Source: Verrucomicrobiota bacterium (GTDB lineage: Bacteria > Verrucomicrobiota > Verrucomicrobiia > Verrucomicrobiales > Akkermansiaceae). Taken from it: 64,000 nt of DNA. Shown here piece by piece: positions 26,901 through 35,949 of the stretch (position 1 is its first letter; every line of letters starts with the position of its first letter). The stretch spans positions 1 through 64,000 of the forward strand of contig JAURPJ010000092.1 of NCBI GenBank assembly GCA_030835305.1. The letters run 5' to 3'. The notes under the pieces are model-generated. The model was given only the letters and a program-made list of their open reading frames with translations, did not search any database and was not told where the DNA came from. Made by a program: the position numbers and the translations under genes.

Positions 26901-28214
26901 GCCAACAAGAATGCTTACCTGTTTGAGTCACTCGAAACCGGAAAATCAAGTATCGTCACTTGGGACATGGACGTCGGCCTGGGAGTTTTTAACGACCCTG
27001 TGACCTATCCCCTTTTTCACCCAAACACTGAACCCAATGTCCAACGACTCTTCGACCAACCCGGGCTCGTTCGTGATTACTGGCAAGCCCTTGATGAATC
27101 GCTGAATACGTTCTTCACGGCTTCCGCAGGATCAGAGATCAGGGCAATTCTCCGGGAGACTTACGAAGCACTGACCACCAATGACGCAGCGGTCACTTCA
27201 CCTTTTGTTCCCAGCGGGCGAGCCGGACTGGCCGTCGACGACTGGATCAACCAACGCCGGGCCTTCATTCAAAATGAATTGAATGGAAAGGATTCCAGCT
27301 TCTCCGTTTCCGCACCCGCGAGTTCAGCGTCGCAAGTCGTCGAAATCACCGGAACCCTTCCATTGGCCACCACCAGGATCACCGCCAACGGACTTCCTCT
27401 CGCTCCAAACTACTCTACCATCACTAACTTTTCTGCAGAGCTGGCTCTCCAACCAGGCCCAAGTGAGATTCTCATTGAAGCTCTGAATCAAGACGGCATT
27501 TCCCTCGGATCTGAAATCCTCCACATTACCTTCACCGGCACCAGCCAGTGGGCTGATTTAAAAATCAATGAATGGATGGCCGCCAATCCCACCACCACCG
27601 GGATCGTGGATCCGGCCGATCAAGAGGCCGAAGACTGGATCGAAATCTTCAATCCAAGCTCCTCGCCCGTTTCGCTTGATGGCTGGTATCTCAGCGATGA
27701 TCCTGCCAATCCACTTAAGTTTGCGATTCCCGATGGCTTTATAATTCCCGCCAATGGATTCATTTTAATTTGGGCGGACGGTGAGCCGCGCCAAAACACC
27801 CCGGCTGTTCGCCAGGATATCCACACCAACTTCAGACTCTCCGCTGGCGGAGAGGACATCATCCTGACCGCTCCCGATGCAAGCGAGATCGATGCCGTCA
27901 CCTTCCCGGAACAAGCATCAGGAATTGCCCGCTTGCGTGCAATCGATGGCTCGGATCTCTTTACCTACTCGATCGCTCCAACCCCGCGACTCTCCAATGG
28001 ATCACCCCCGACCCGCGAAGCCGTTGAAGTCACGATAACAAAAAACGTTATCAACTTCTCCTCAAACCCGGGCGAAGTCTACGAAATGCAAACCTCCCGC
28101 AATCTTGCACATTGGGAAAGTTCAGACGCCCCCGTCGTGGGAAATGGCAGCACGGTTGAGTTTCCCATTCCGGCAGATCGAGGCCCCCTCTTTTTCCGAA
28201 TCATCACCCACTAA
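23967..28214 (+). CDS. Large exported lamin-tail/CotH-type protein
   Basis: A 1415-residue exported protein. Four lamin-tail-like domains begin at about residues 21 (IVLSEMHYHP), 180 (IVISEIRSN), 306 (LVINEIHYHP) and 1196 (LKINEWMAANP), each with a D/NLSGWxL-type core. Between 746 and 1090 is a CotH kinase-like region, with YLFESLETGKSSIVTWDMD carrying the WDxD metal-binding motif at about 994. A beta-sandwich (440-580) and an Ig-like domain (600-690) lie between. Such proteins are typical of Verrucomicrobia and are taken to be surface or extracellular. The N-terminus is odd: the signal peptide seems to begin upstream of the first ATG. The next gene follows after 18 bases. Confidence 0.85.
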   Translation: MILLSPLHAQITSGPCSRRTSIVLSEMHYHPPGEAVANREFIELYNSSPISVDLSGWKLRGDADFDFPEGIRLEGGQFLIVAADPSLFEEDDITALGPWSGTLSNGGGRVRLRKASGGIVLETNYNDNTSWPAAADGAGHSLILKTPSYGESRREAWAASYNHGGSPGRFDPISSEALDQIVISEIRSNSNAGEEDFVEFHNPGQSPADLSGCFLSQKPSSAGYTIPPGTIIAPGGYLAFQGNVAGFEFDSTGDSIILRAPDGLRVIAFRRFTGQAEDRPWGGLTRWRELSSPTPGSSNAQEFQDNLVINEIHYHPIGGTKKGEFIELLNQGSFPVNLTGWEIKGGIGFEFADGTSIPSGGFLVIAKDREALLNLYPGLAPEKVLRSFSGSLSNQSDRIELEDSNNRTVDEVTYFDSGRWPSLADGRGSSLQLIDPRSDNNAPSNWLAPDESAGARTVVIEHTGVLDFGHRATPQATRFFVMLHGAGEAIIDDIEVLVNGSNLVSNASFDSGLSGWSRFGTHAPTFAENGSMHLLATNGGDLANLVETTLTAPILPGTTVTLRASCRWVSGTPDILLGLNGGYLEAPGKMPVPTSTGTPGSPNDVIGNTGPIITGVSHSPLLPQPGEPIAIRARIIDPDNVLSARVRYRIDPNSSLSQIVMTHEGDGIYSATIPAQPAGTLVAFHIVTIDDASPRVISNFPAEAPESECLIRVGSQDEAGAFSTMHLWATNETLTEWRNRPRSSKLELDVTFVSEGRVFYNVGAYYAGSQNGVSIYDSPVGNPTGYNIKIPGDEVFLNVQNLTIDRETTRDPTRQRERLLFWFLEKLKLPNLHRRYVHFYFNGFERDQLIMESVQKPNREIMYQWFEGDGRLTKTAPWWEFDGNSNVILSAGTERNLLRHLVSEDGSIKLPHHRWTWTHGAGHDDGNDFSGIIELIDAAQSPPDQLVRRMNEKAEMRQWMRTFAMNDLGSYWDTFGNQANKNAYLFESLETGKSSIVTWDMDVGLGVFNDPVTYPLFHPNTEPNVQRLFDQPGLVRDYWQALDESLNTFFTASAGSEIRAILRETYEALTTNDAAVTSPFVPSGRAGLAVDDWINQRRAFIQNELNGKDSSFSVSAPASSASQVVEITGTLPLATTRITANGLPLAPNYSTITNFSAELALQPGPSEILIEALNQDGISLGSEILHITFTGTSQWADLKINEWMAANPTTTGIVDPADQEAEDWIEIFNPSSSPVSLDGWYLSDDPANPLKFAIPDGFIIPANGFILIWADGEPRQNTPAVRQDIHTNFRLSAGGEDIILTAPDASEIDAVTFPEQASGIARLRAIDGSDLFTYSIAPTPRLSNGSPPTREAVEVTITKNVINFSSNPGEVYEMQTSRNLAHWESSDAPVVGNGSTVEFPIPADRGPLFFRIITH

Positions 28215-28232
28215 CCATCGACCCCTGTAAAA

Positions 28233-30635
28233 ATGAAACAAACAATTCGAGTTAGCGCTCTCGCAACACTGTTGAGCATAAACGCAGATGCGCAGAGTCG
28301 CGTCGTCATTGACCCCATCGACCCGCTCACCGATTTCACTTCGCTTGCGGAATGGAATACCGAAGGCGATGCCGAGGGCTGGACCACAAACCAGCTAACA
28401 CCAAACATTGCCGGAGGAAGCCTCAGTGGAACAACCAATGGCGGCGACACCCAGCTCATCAACAACCCATTCGCCGCCCCCATTGCCAAAGGAACTCCCG
28501 GCATCGTCACTGTTGAATTTCGATTGACTCGCGCCGCGACCGACACTTCCCGGATCGACCTTTTTTGGAACGATGCCTCGGGTGGCTTTGCCGCAGCACG
28601 GAGGCTCACGCTCCCCGGCACCGAAATCCCCGCTGATGGGAGCCCCCACGTCTATCAATTCATTCTGGAGAACGTAAATACCGAACTCCGCGGACTGCGT
28701 CTGGATGGATCCGTCCAAAACGGGACCTTCCTCGAATTTGACTACGTGCGCCTGGGAATCGAAAACCTGGGTCCATCCGTCGACCCGACCCAAACAATCA
28801 ACCTCTTTACGTCGCTGGGTGAATTCAACACCGATGGAGATCTTGAAGGATGGAACGGCGTCAATATCGCCCCGACATCGGTCGCCGGTGGGAACCTAAC
28901 CGGCCTTACCAACGGTAGAGACCCCCAGTTTGCAAACACCACCCTCAACATCGACCCCACGACGACTGATGCCGACATCGTTGAAATTCGACTTCGTCGC
29001 GAGATCGGAGACACCTCGCGAATCGATCTCTTCTGGGGAGATGACAACGGCGGTTTTGCAGCCGTCCGACGAACCTCGCTTCCAGATGGTGCCCTTCCGG
29101 ACGATGGTCAGTTTCACATTATTCAATCTCCCATCGGGTCGTTCATCAACGGCACCCTGACCTCCTTAAGAATTGACCCGTCCGCAGATCAAGCCAACTC
29201 CATCGGCGTGGATATTGACTACATCCGCATCGGCTCGATCGTTGCAGACGATGACAACGATGGACTTGCAAACGACGTCGAAACCAATACCGGAGTTTTT
29301 GTCGACGCCGGAAATACCGGAACTGATCCAAACAACGATGACTCTGACAACGACACCTATCTTGACGGAGACGAAGTTACCGCAGGAACCGACCCCAACA
29401 ATCCCGATGACTTCCCAGCTCCAATGATCACCGGCTACTCTGAAGAGATTGCCAATTACCTCATTAACGAGCCGATCACGGACAATGCAGCGATGGTGGC
29501 ATTTGGAACTCCGGTGGGATTCTCGGTCACGCCGCTATTACCATCGGGGCTTTCACTCAATCCCGCTAACGGAACCATTTCCGGAACACCGGAAATTGCA
29601 AGTGAGGAAACTGTTTACAGCATCACTGCGGACTTCGGCGGCGGAGTGACCGATGACTTCGAATTGACCCTTGCCACTGTATATCCCGGCATTGTCCGCT
29701 ATGGAACCAACAATTCAATCTACCGGATCGGTGCCGAGATCAATCTCAACGAACCTATTCTGACAGGAGGAGATCCTACTGCTTTTGCAATCACCCCTCC
29801 TCTCCCGACAGGACTTCTTTTCAACACCACAACCGGTGCTATTTCAGGGACACCCTCCGAGGTCACTCCTGCAACCACCTATACCGTCACTGCGACTTAT
29901 GCCGACACCCCCGACGCAGGATTCACTCTCAACATCCGAACGCGGGCCATCCCGGTCTACCTGGGTCGCGACAATGATCCTCTCACGAACTTTACGAGCC
30001 TCGGCGAGTGGGAAACCGACGGAATGTTTGACGGTTGGACCTTTGCCCGGCTCAATGCCAACGTCGCCGCTGGTATTTTTACCGCCAACACAACCGGAGG
30101 CGACCCCATCATGAATCGCCCCGGGCTCATCGACACCACCCCTGGGCTGACGATCGAAATTCGCCTCCGCCAAAACGACAACGAATTTGTCCAATTTTTC
30201 TGGGCTGATGACACCGGCGGACCGGCCCCAAGCCGACAAACCAGTATCCCCGGAGATCAAATCCTGAATGATGGAGACTTCCACACCTATCAAGTGACAT
30301 TCGAAGACGTCTTCGTTGGAGACTTCGACCTCCTCCGGGTGGATCCGGGCAACACAGCGAACCGGACCGTCGAAATTGACTACATTCGGATCGGCACCCC
30401 GGCTCCTCCCACCGCGCCAGAGATCAGCGCCTTCAACTTCGACACCACCTTTGGCGATATTGAAATCACATGGAATTCCACCCAAGGCGCGACCTACCGG
30501 GTCGAATCAGCCTTGGATTTAAATCAATTGACGTGGAATGAAGTCACAACCGTTAAGGGAGACGCCGACTCCACGACATTTTTGGGTGCTATTCTGAATT
30601 CGGACCGTTTCTTCCGCGTCGTCCGCGAAAACTAA
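28233..30635 (+). CDS. Exported modular beta-sandwich protein with thrombospondin-3-like repeats
   Basis: An 800-residue exported protein (signal peptide about 1-20, ending NADA). A module of about 140 residues occurs three times, starting near 31, 188 and 580 with DPLTDFTSLAEW-like sequences and continuing with a TNGGDPQ-type loop, an RLDLFW-type strand (SRIDLFWxD) and a terminal FDYxRLG strand, like lectin or carbohydrate-binding jelly rolls. Calcium-binding TSP3-like repeats (DDDNDGL, DPNNDDSDNDTYLDGDE) occupy 339-395. Two Ig-like PIG domains follow (GLSLNPANGTISGTP and GLLFNTTTGAISGTP). A C-terminal 60-residue module (about 739-800, ATYRVESALDLN) is common in exported Verrucomicrobia proteins. 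It is probably co-transcribed with the upstream gene. Confidence 0.8.
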   Translation: MKQTIRVSALATLLSINADAQSRVVIDPIDPLTDFTSLAEWNTEGDAEGWTTNQLTPNIAGGSLSGTTNGGDTQLINNPFAAPIAKGTPGIVTVEFRLTRAATDTSRIDLFWNDASGGFAAARRLTLPGTEIPADGSPHVYQFILENVNTELRGLRLDGSVQNGTFLEFDYVRLGIENLGPSVDPTQTINLFTSLGEFNTDGDLEGWNGVNIAPTSVAGGNLTGLTNGRDPQFANTTLNIDPTTTDADIVEIRLRREIGDTSRIDLFWGDDNGGFAAVRRTSLPDGALPDDGQFHIIQSPIGSFINGTLTSLRIDPSADQANSIGVDIDYIRIGSIVADDDNDGLANDVETNTGVFVDAGNTGTDPNNDDSDNDTYLDGDEVTAGTDPNNPDDFPAPMITGYSEEIANYLINEPITDNAAMVAFGTPVGFSVTPLLPSGLSLNPANGTISGTPEIASEETVYSITADFGGGVTDDFELTLATVYPGIVRYGTNNSIYRIGAEINLNEPILTGGDPTAFAITPPLPTGLLFNTTTGAISGTPSEVTPATTYTVTATYADTPDAGFTLNIRTRAIPVYLGRDNDPLTNFTSLGEWETDGMFDGWTFARLNANVAAGIFTANTTGGDPIMNRPGLIDTTPGLTIEIRLRQNDNEFVQFFWADDTGGPAPSRQTSIPGDQILNDGDFHTYQVTFEDVFVGDFDLLRVDPGNTANRTVEIDYIRIGTPAPPTAPEISAFNFDTTFGDIEITWNSTQGATYRVESALDLNQLTWNEVTTVKGDADSTTFLGAILNSDRFFRVVREN

Positions 30636-30656
30636 TCAATCTCAAGCAGTCGACTC

Positions 30657-30707
30657 AGCCCCGGTTTTCCCTACGCTTCCCGGCGCGCAAGAGGAGGCGG
30701 GGCTTTT
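30657..30707 (+). terminator. Terminator after the modular exported protein
   Basis: AGCCCCG and CGGGGCT form a 7-bp stem across a long loop, followed by TTTT, 22 bases after the stop. The loop may fold further through its GC-rich middle. Confidence 0.6.
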
Positions 30708-30787
30708 CCGTATCAAAACCAGCCCAAAAACAATTTTTCAGACATCTTTCATTTGGCGATATTGCTTTTATCTTCTCCTCGAACCCA

Positions 30788-33700
30788 ATGTTTAGGTATT
30801 TCCTCACTCTTATCCTTGCAGCCACCGCGACCGGAGAAACCATAGGCTTCAACAGTCACATCAGACCTTTGCTGTCAGACCATTGCTTTTCCTGCCACGG
30901 CTTCGACCCCAACTCAAGGGAAGCCGACCTCCGTCTCGACACACCGGAAGGAGCATTTGGCGACCGCAAATCTGGGCCCGGCATCGTTCCCGGAAACCCT
31001 GAGAAATCTCTCATCTGGAAGCGCATCATTTCCAAGGACCCGGACGATGTGATGCCCCCGCCCGACCACCTTCTCAAGCTGGATTCCGAAGAGAAAAAAC
31101 TCATCTACCGCTGGATCAAGGAAGGAGCGAAGTATGAGGAACACTGGACGTTTCTCCCTGTTAAAAGGCCAATCGTTTCGGACCTGGCCCCTCATCCTGT
31201 CGATGCTCTGGTAAAGCAAAAGCTGATGCCGCTTGAGCTGGACCTTTCACCACGAGCCTCAAAAGAAACACTCATCCGGCGGCTTTCCTTTGATCTTCGC
31301 GGGCTACCTCCAACGCTCGAAGAAGTTTCGGACTTTCTCAACGATACATCCCCCAACGCCTGGGAACGCCTTGTTGACCGATTTCTCGACGACAAGGCAT
31401 TTGGAGAACGCTTTGCCTGGCCTTGGCTTGATGCCGCCCGCTACGCCGATTCCAATGGTTTTCAGGGCGACGCCGAACGAACCATGTGGCCTTGGCGTGA
31501 CTGGGTCATCGAGGCCCTCAACCGTAATCTTCCCTACGATGACTTTACCGTATGGCAAATCGCCGGCGACCTGCTCCCCGAGGGAACCTTCGAACAAAAA
31601 ATCGCCACCGGCTTCCTCCGCAACCACGCCATCAACGGGGAAGGCGGATCCATCCCCGAGGAAAACCGCGTCAACTATGTCTTCGACATGGCCGAAACCG
31701 TCGGCACTGTTTGGATGGGCCTGACCTTTAATTGCTGCCGTTGTCACGATCATAAATACGACCCTCTCAGCCAAAAGGACTATTATTCGCTCACCGCGTT
31801 TTTCAATCAAACACCCGTCACTGGAGCCGGCGGCAACCCGCGAACCCCACCCGTCCTCGAAGTCCCCACCAAAGAACAGGTTGGGAAGGAAAACGAGCTT
31901 CGAAGCAAGCTCGCGAAAGCCCGGGATCAGCGACAGACCCTCACCGCGAGCCTAGCTCCACAGCAAAAGGCCTGGGAAGAAGAACGCCGCCAGCAGAACT
32001 CGCAATGGACCAGTCTCAAAGCGTCTTCAATCACCGCAAGCGACCAAGAGCTAAAGTTCGAAGAACTTCCCGACCTATCGATCCTTACTTCCGGGCGTAA
32101 TCCCGAAAAAGTAACTTTCCAATTTGTTGCCCCCCTGCCCGGTGGAAAAATCACCGCAATTCGCTTGGAAGCGCTTCGCCACGCCACAATGACCAAAGGA
32201 GGAATCGCACGTTCTGATAGCGGGAACTTCGTCATGACCGGATTTGAAGCCCACCTCATTCGCAACGGTGAACCCGCTCAACGGCTGGATCTCGTACGGC
32301 CGCTGGCAACCTTCGAACAAGGAGACTACACGCTGGCGAGCGCCCTAGAGAAAGGAAGCAACCGGGGTTGGGCCGTCTTCAATGGAACTTCAATTGATCG
32401 CGACCATGCTGCCCTCTTCCACCTTGGCAAAACTATAACAGCCCAGGAAGGTGACCAAATTCAGATTGCCCTTCGCCACGATTCCCAACATGCCAAACAC
32501 TACCTCGGACGCTTTAGAATCTCCGTCACTGGCATCGGATCACCGTCCCTCGAGGAAGCTGAGCGGGGCCTCAATCAACTCCTCGCCATTGCACCCGGGA
32601 AAAGAACCCCTGAAGAAGAAAAACGGGTGGCTGAAACCTTTCTCGAGAGTCGCCCTGAATATCAAAAGCTCTCAAAACAACTGACTGAACTCGAAGCTCA
32701 GATTAAAGCCGTCAAAAAGGGATCTCCACTCGTCATGGTGATGGAAGATCGCCGGGAACTGCGAAAGACTTATGTTCTGGCGGTTGGTTCCTACCAAGCA
32801 CGGGGAGAGGAAGTGGATGCCGCTACCCCGGAAATTCTCCCCCCGCTTCCACAAAAAGAAAATCCCAACCGGCTCGATCTTGCCCGCTGGCTCGTTTCCC
32901 AAAAACACCCGCTTACCTCCAGAGTAGCCGTCAATCGGATCTGGCAGGAACTCTTTGGCGTCGGGCTGATCAAATCGCCGGAAGATCTTGGCGTGCAGTC
33001 CGAGATTCCAGTCCATCCCGAACTCCTGGACTGGCTTTCCGCCGACTTCATGGAATCAGGCTGGGATTTTAAAAACCTCATAAAGACCATTGTCACCAGT
33101 GATGTTTATCAACAGTCCTCCAAAGTCGATTCACTCGCCCTGGAACATGACCCCGAGAATCGCCTTCTGGCACGCGCCCCTCGATATCGACTTCCTTCCT
33201 GGATGATTCGCGATCAAGCTCTGGCGCTTTCCGGACGCCTCGTCCGCCAAGTTGGCGGAGAACCGGTCAAGCCCTGGCAGCCCGAGGGACTATGGGCTGA
33301 AGTGACTTTTGGTGGAGGAAAGAAACGCTACGTCCCCGACACCGGCGAAAAGCTGCGCCGCCGGAGCATCTACACCTTCTGGCGGCGAATCTCCGCACCG
33401 CCCATGATCTTTGACAACGCCAAGCGGGAAGGTTGTGAGGTCGGCACTTACCGGACCAATTCCCCTCTTCACGCTTTGGCAATTCTGAACGACCCTCTCT
33501 ATGTCGAAGCTGCGCGCAGCATTGCCTATCGAGCTCACGCCATCGACTCAAAATCGGTTCTCAACCTCGCCTTCAAACTCGTAACAGCCCGCGAACCGAG
33601 CGCGGCCGAACTGACAATCATCAAGCAAATGTACGGGACATCCCTTAGTCACTACAAAGCACACCCTGAAGAAGCAAGTTCCCTGCTTTCCACTGGAGAA

Positions 33701-33799
33701 CTCGCCGTTACCGATCAAATCGATCCACTTGAGCAAGCCGCTCTTACCTCAACCATCCTCTCACTTCTCAATACGGACGAAGTCCTCACCAAGGAATAG
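30788..33799 (+). CDS. Cytochrome c/DUF1549/DUF1553 protein (PSD1 type)
   Basis: A 1003-residue exported protein. A signal peptide (about 1-16) leads to a cytochrome c-like domain with heme motif CFSCH (33-37) and a distal Met in DDVMPPPDHLLKL (about 88). DUF1549 (about 145-355: RRLSFDLRGLPPT, GEGGSIPEENRVNYV, NCCRCHDHKYDP) and DUF1553 (about 690-960: NPNRLDLARWLVS, HPLTSRVAVNRIWQ) follow. This domain set is characteristic of Planctomycetes and Verrucomicrobia. It is nearly always next to a DUF1501 gene, as here, 2 bases downstream. A role in periplasmic oxidation or polysaccharide breakdown is presumed, not shown. Confidence 0.93.
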   Translation: MFRYFLTLILAATATGETIGFNSHIRPLLSDHCFSCHGFDPNSREADLRLDTPEGAFGDRKSGPGIVPGNPEKSLIWKRIISKDPDDVMPPPDHLLKLDSEEKKLIYRWIKEGAKYEEHWTFLPVKRPIVSDLAPHPVDALVKQKLMPLELDLSPRASKETLIRRLSFDLRGLPPTLEEVSDFLNDTSPNAWERLVDRFLDDKAFGERFAWPWLDAARYADSNGFQGDAERTMWPWRDWVIEALNRNLPYDDFTVWQIAGDLLPEGTFEQKIATGFLRNHAINGEGGSIPEENRVNYVFDMAETVGTVWMGLTFNCCRCHDHKYDPLSQKDYYSLTAFFNQTPVTGAGGNPRTPPVLEVPTKEQVGKENELRSKLAKARDQRQTLTASLAPQQKAWEEERRQQNSQWTSLKASSITASDQELKFEELPDLSILTSGRNPEKVTFQFVAPLPGGKITAIRLEALRHATMTKGGIARSDSGNFVMTGFEAHLIRNGEPAQRLDLVRPLATFEQGDYTLASALEKGSNRGWAVFNGTSIDRDHAALFHLGKTITAQEGDQIQIALRHDSQHAKHYLGRFRISVTGIGSPSLEEAERGLNQLLAIAPGKRTPEEEKRVAETFLESRPEYQKLSKQLTELEAQIKAVKKGSPLVMVMEDRRELRKTYVLAVGSYQARGEEVDAATPEILPPLPQKENPNRLDLARWLVSQKHPLTSRVAVNRIWQELFGVGLIKSPEDLGVQSEIPVHPELLDWLSADFMESGWDFKNLIKTIVTSDVYQQSSKVDSLALEHDPENRLLARAPRYRLPSWMIRDQALALSGRLVRQVGGEPVKPWQPEGLWAEVTFGGGKKRYVPDTGEKLRRRSIYTFWRRISAPPMIFDNAKREGCEVGTYRTNSPLHALAILNDPLYVEAARSIAYRAHAIDSKSVLNLAFKLVTAREPSAAELTIIKQMYGTSLSHYKAHPEEASSLLSTGELAVTDQIDPLEQAALTSTILSLLNTDEVLTKE

Positions 33800-33801
33800 A
33801 T

Positions 33802-35250
33802 ATGAACCCGATTTTCGAATCCCAACTCATTTCAAACCGTCGCCACTTTTTCGGAAAGACCGCAACCGGTCTGGGCATTCCCGCCCTTGCCCATCTTCTG
33901 GGCAACAGTGCCTCGGCTTCGGAAGATCGCATTCTTGAGGCTGCCCAAGCGATTGCACCGAGAGCAAAGCGCGTTGTATATCTCTTTCAGAACGGCGCAC
34001 CGAGTCATCTCGAGCTTTTTGACTACAAGCCCAAGCTCGCAAAACTCCACGGGGAGAAGGTCCCCGAATCCTACATGGAGGGAAAACGGTTTTCGACGAT
34101 GTCCGCCGCAGCGGATCAACGACGGCTCCTCGCCCCCATCGAGCCCTTCAAGCAACACGGTGAGTCCGGAGCAACGGTCAGCGCCTTGATGCCACACACC
34201 GCAAGGATTTCTGACGATCTTTGCTTCATCAAGAGCATGCACACTGAACAGGTCAACCATGCTCCTGCGATCAACTTCTTTCTTTCCGGATTTCAACTCC
34301 CTTCGCGGCCAACTGTCGGCTCCTGGCTCTCTTACGGACTGGGATCGATGAACGAAAATCTTCCAACCTTTGTGGTCATGACTTCGGTGACCAAGGGAAC
34401 GAGTTGTGGACAAATTTTCTACGACTCTTATTGGTCCTCGGGCTTTCTTCCCTCGCGCCACCAGGGAGTAAAACTCCGCGCTGGAGCCAGCCCGGTTCTT
34501 TACCTCAACAATCCAAGTGGCGTCAGCCCGCAACTTCGCCGTCAAATGCTTGATGGAATTGCGGAGCTCAACCAAAGCAAGTACGCTGCAGTTGGCGACC
34601 CTGAAATCCAAACCCGGATCGCCCAATATGAAATGGCCTATCGCATGCAAACAAGCGTGCCCGAATTGGCCGATATCTCGGACGAGTCAAAATCGACTCT
34701 GGATCTTTATGGCCCGCAAGTTCACGAGCCTGGAAGCTTCGCGCGCAACTGCCTTCTGACCCGTCGGCTCCTCGAAAGAGGCACCCGATACGTTCAGTTG
34801 ATGCATGCAGGTTGGGACCAGCATAATTCGCTGACGACCGAACTCTACAACCAGTGTCGCGATACCGACCAACCCTCGGCGGCCCTCGTTCAAGACCTCA
34901 AACAACGGGGCCTTTTGGATGAGACTCTCGTGATCTGGGGCGGAGAGTTTGGCCGCACCCCTTTCCTCCAGGGAAATTTCGATAACCGCGCGAGATGGGG
35001 GCGGGATCATCATCCCTACACATTTACGATCTGGATGACAGGCGGCGGGGTAAAGCCGGGAATGACTTACGGCGAGTCAGACGATATTGGATTCAACGTT
35101 GCGGACAAGCCGGTTAAGGTGCACGATTTTCAAGCCACCCTTCTCCACCTCCTCGGAATCAATCACGAAAAGCTGACCTACAAGTTCCAAGGGCGTCACT
35201 ACCGCTTAACGGACGTCCACGGCCATGTCGTGAAAGGGATTCTAGCTTAG
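33802..35250 (+). CDS. DUF1501 protein with Tat-type signal
   Basis: A 482-residue protein of the DUF1501 family, a branch of the alkaline phosphatase/sulfatase fold common in Planctomycetes and Verrucomicrobia. SNRRHFFGKTATGLG (11-25) is a twin-arginine signal, implying folded export with cofactor. Conserved parts include VVYLFQNGAPSHLELFDYKP, MPHTARISDDLCFIKSMHTE, HAGWDQHN, WGGEFGRTP and a late GRDHHPYTFTIWMTGGGVK. It follows the cytochrome c/DUF1549 gene by 2 bases, the usual pairing, so the two probably work together in the periplasm. The substrate is unknown. Confidence 0.93.
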   Translation: MNPIFESQLISNRRHFFGKTATGLGIPALAHLLGNSASASEDRILEAAQAIAPRAKRVVYLFQNGAPSHLELFDYKPKLAKLHGEKVPESYMEGKRFSTMSAAADQRRLLAPIEPFKQHGESGATVSALMPHTARISDDLCFIKSMHTEQVNHAPAINFFLSGFQLPSRPTVGSWLSYGLGSMNENLPTFVVMTSVTKGTSCGQIFYDSYWSSGFLPSRHQGVKLRAGASPVLYLNNPSGVSPQLRRQMLDGIAELNQSKYAAVGDPEIQTRIAQYEMAYRMQTSVPELADISDESKSTLDLYGPQVHEPGSFARNCLLTRRLLERGTRYVQLMHAGWDQHNSLTTELYNQCRDTDQPSAALVQDLKQRGLLDETLVIWGGEFGRTPFLQGNFDNRARWGRDHHPYTFTIWMTGGGVKPGMTYGESDDIGFNVADKPVKVHDFQATLLHLLGINHEKLTYKFQGRHYRLTDVHGHVVKGILA

Positions 35251-35268
35251 TGGAATCCCGGCCTAGTT

Positions 35269-35301
35269 AAAAAAAGAGCCGTGGCAAAGCGCCATGACTC
35301 T
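35269..35301 (-). terminator. Terminator for the small lipoprotein gene
   Basis: On the minus strand AGAG...TGGC pairs with GCCA...CTCT (with an internal mismatch) and is followed by seven T residues, 25 bases after the lipoprotein stop. It also lies 18 bases after the convergent DUF1501 stop. Confidence 0.7.
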
Positions 35302-35326
35302 TCTGGAAAGTTGTTGGAGTCGCCTC

Positions 35327-35494
35327 TTACTTTTCTTGAGTAACGGGCATCTCGCTACTAACAGGAACGTCTTTGAAAACGGGAAGCGAACGAAGCTCCG
35401 GAACAGGCTGTTCACCAGTACAGCACCCGCAGGAGCTGAGACCAAGAGAACCGGCTGCGAAAGCAACGAGTGAGGTAAATTTTACGAATTTCAT
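35327..35494 (-). CDS. Small lipoprotein, 55 residues
   Basis: MKFVKFTSLVAFAAGSLGLSSC forms a lipoprotein signal with lipobox LSSC, leaving a mature peptide of 34 residues (GCCTGEQPVPELRSLP and on) that is Pro/Val/Glu-rich and has two more Cys next to the lipidated one. It has no domain and would sit as a tiny anchored peptide on the outer membrane. The start at ATG 35494 was chosen for the signal. A similar gene lies just upstream (35589-35711) and a terminator just downstream, so the pair is probably one transcript. Size and layout recall entericidins, but similarity is not demonstrated. Confidence 0.7.
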   Translation of the reverse strand: MKFVKFTSLVAFAAGSLGLSSCGCCTGEQPVPELRSLPVFKDVPVSSEMPVTQEK

Positions 35495-35528
35495 GTGATT
35501 GGGATTATGGTTGATGGCTGAAAATGGA

Positions 35529-35564
35529 GAACCGGAGGGATCCAGAAAGAATCGACTCCGGCTC
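35529..35564 (-). terminator. Inverted repeat between the two small lipoprotein genes
   Basis: GAGCCGGAG and CTCCGGTTC (one G-T pair) can form a 9-bp stem with an 18-base loop between the two genes on the minus strand. It is followed by a weak T-rich stretch. It may attenuate transcription or protect the upstream mRNA. Confidence 0.4.
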
Positions 35565-35588
35565 AAACCTTTTTATCGGCTAGAGAGA

Positions 35589-35711
35589 TTACTTGGTAGG
35601 AATCTCAATCGGAGCAGGAGCTGGTGGTGCTTCTTCAGGAGCACTTCCGCAAGAAGTGAGGGAGAAGCCAGAGAGTGCTGCGATAAGGCCGAGGACGGTA
35701 GCAATTTTCAT
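35589..35711 (-). CDS. Tiny lipoprotein, 40 residues
   Basis: ATG at 35711 opens MKIATVLGLIAALSGFSLTSC, a lipoprotein signal with lipobox LTSC, followed by a 19-residue mature peptide (GSAPEEAPPAPAPIEIPTK) rich in Pro, Ala and Glu, then TAA at 35589. AAGAAA a few bases upstream is a weak ribosome site. It lies 94 bases upstream of the similar 55-residue lipoprotein gene and points the same way. Short Pro-rich lipoproteins of this kind are usually unannotated. I cannot assign a function. Confidence 0.65.
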   Translation of the reverse strand: MKIATVLGLIAALSGFSLTSCGSAPEEAPPAPAPIEIPTK

Positions 35712-35949
35712 CGTTATTTCTTTTGGTTGGTTTTATTCTTTTTGCGGAAAAATCTAGAATCTTTCTGCGATAAGGTCGGACAGGTGCAGAGCAATTGCCC
35801 TTCCAAGCTTGCCGGAGGATAGTAAACTCACTAAGCCATGCAAGTAGTTAAGTGATCTTTTCTAACCTTTTTCCAGAAGCCAGCCCTGAAACCGCATCCA
35901 AAACTGGGATTGCATCGCTCCAAAACCCCGATACCGTCCTGCTCCTTTC

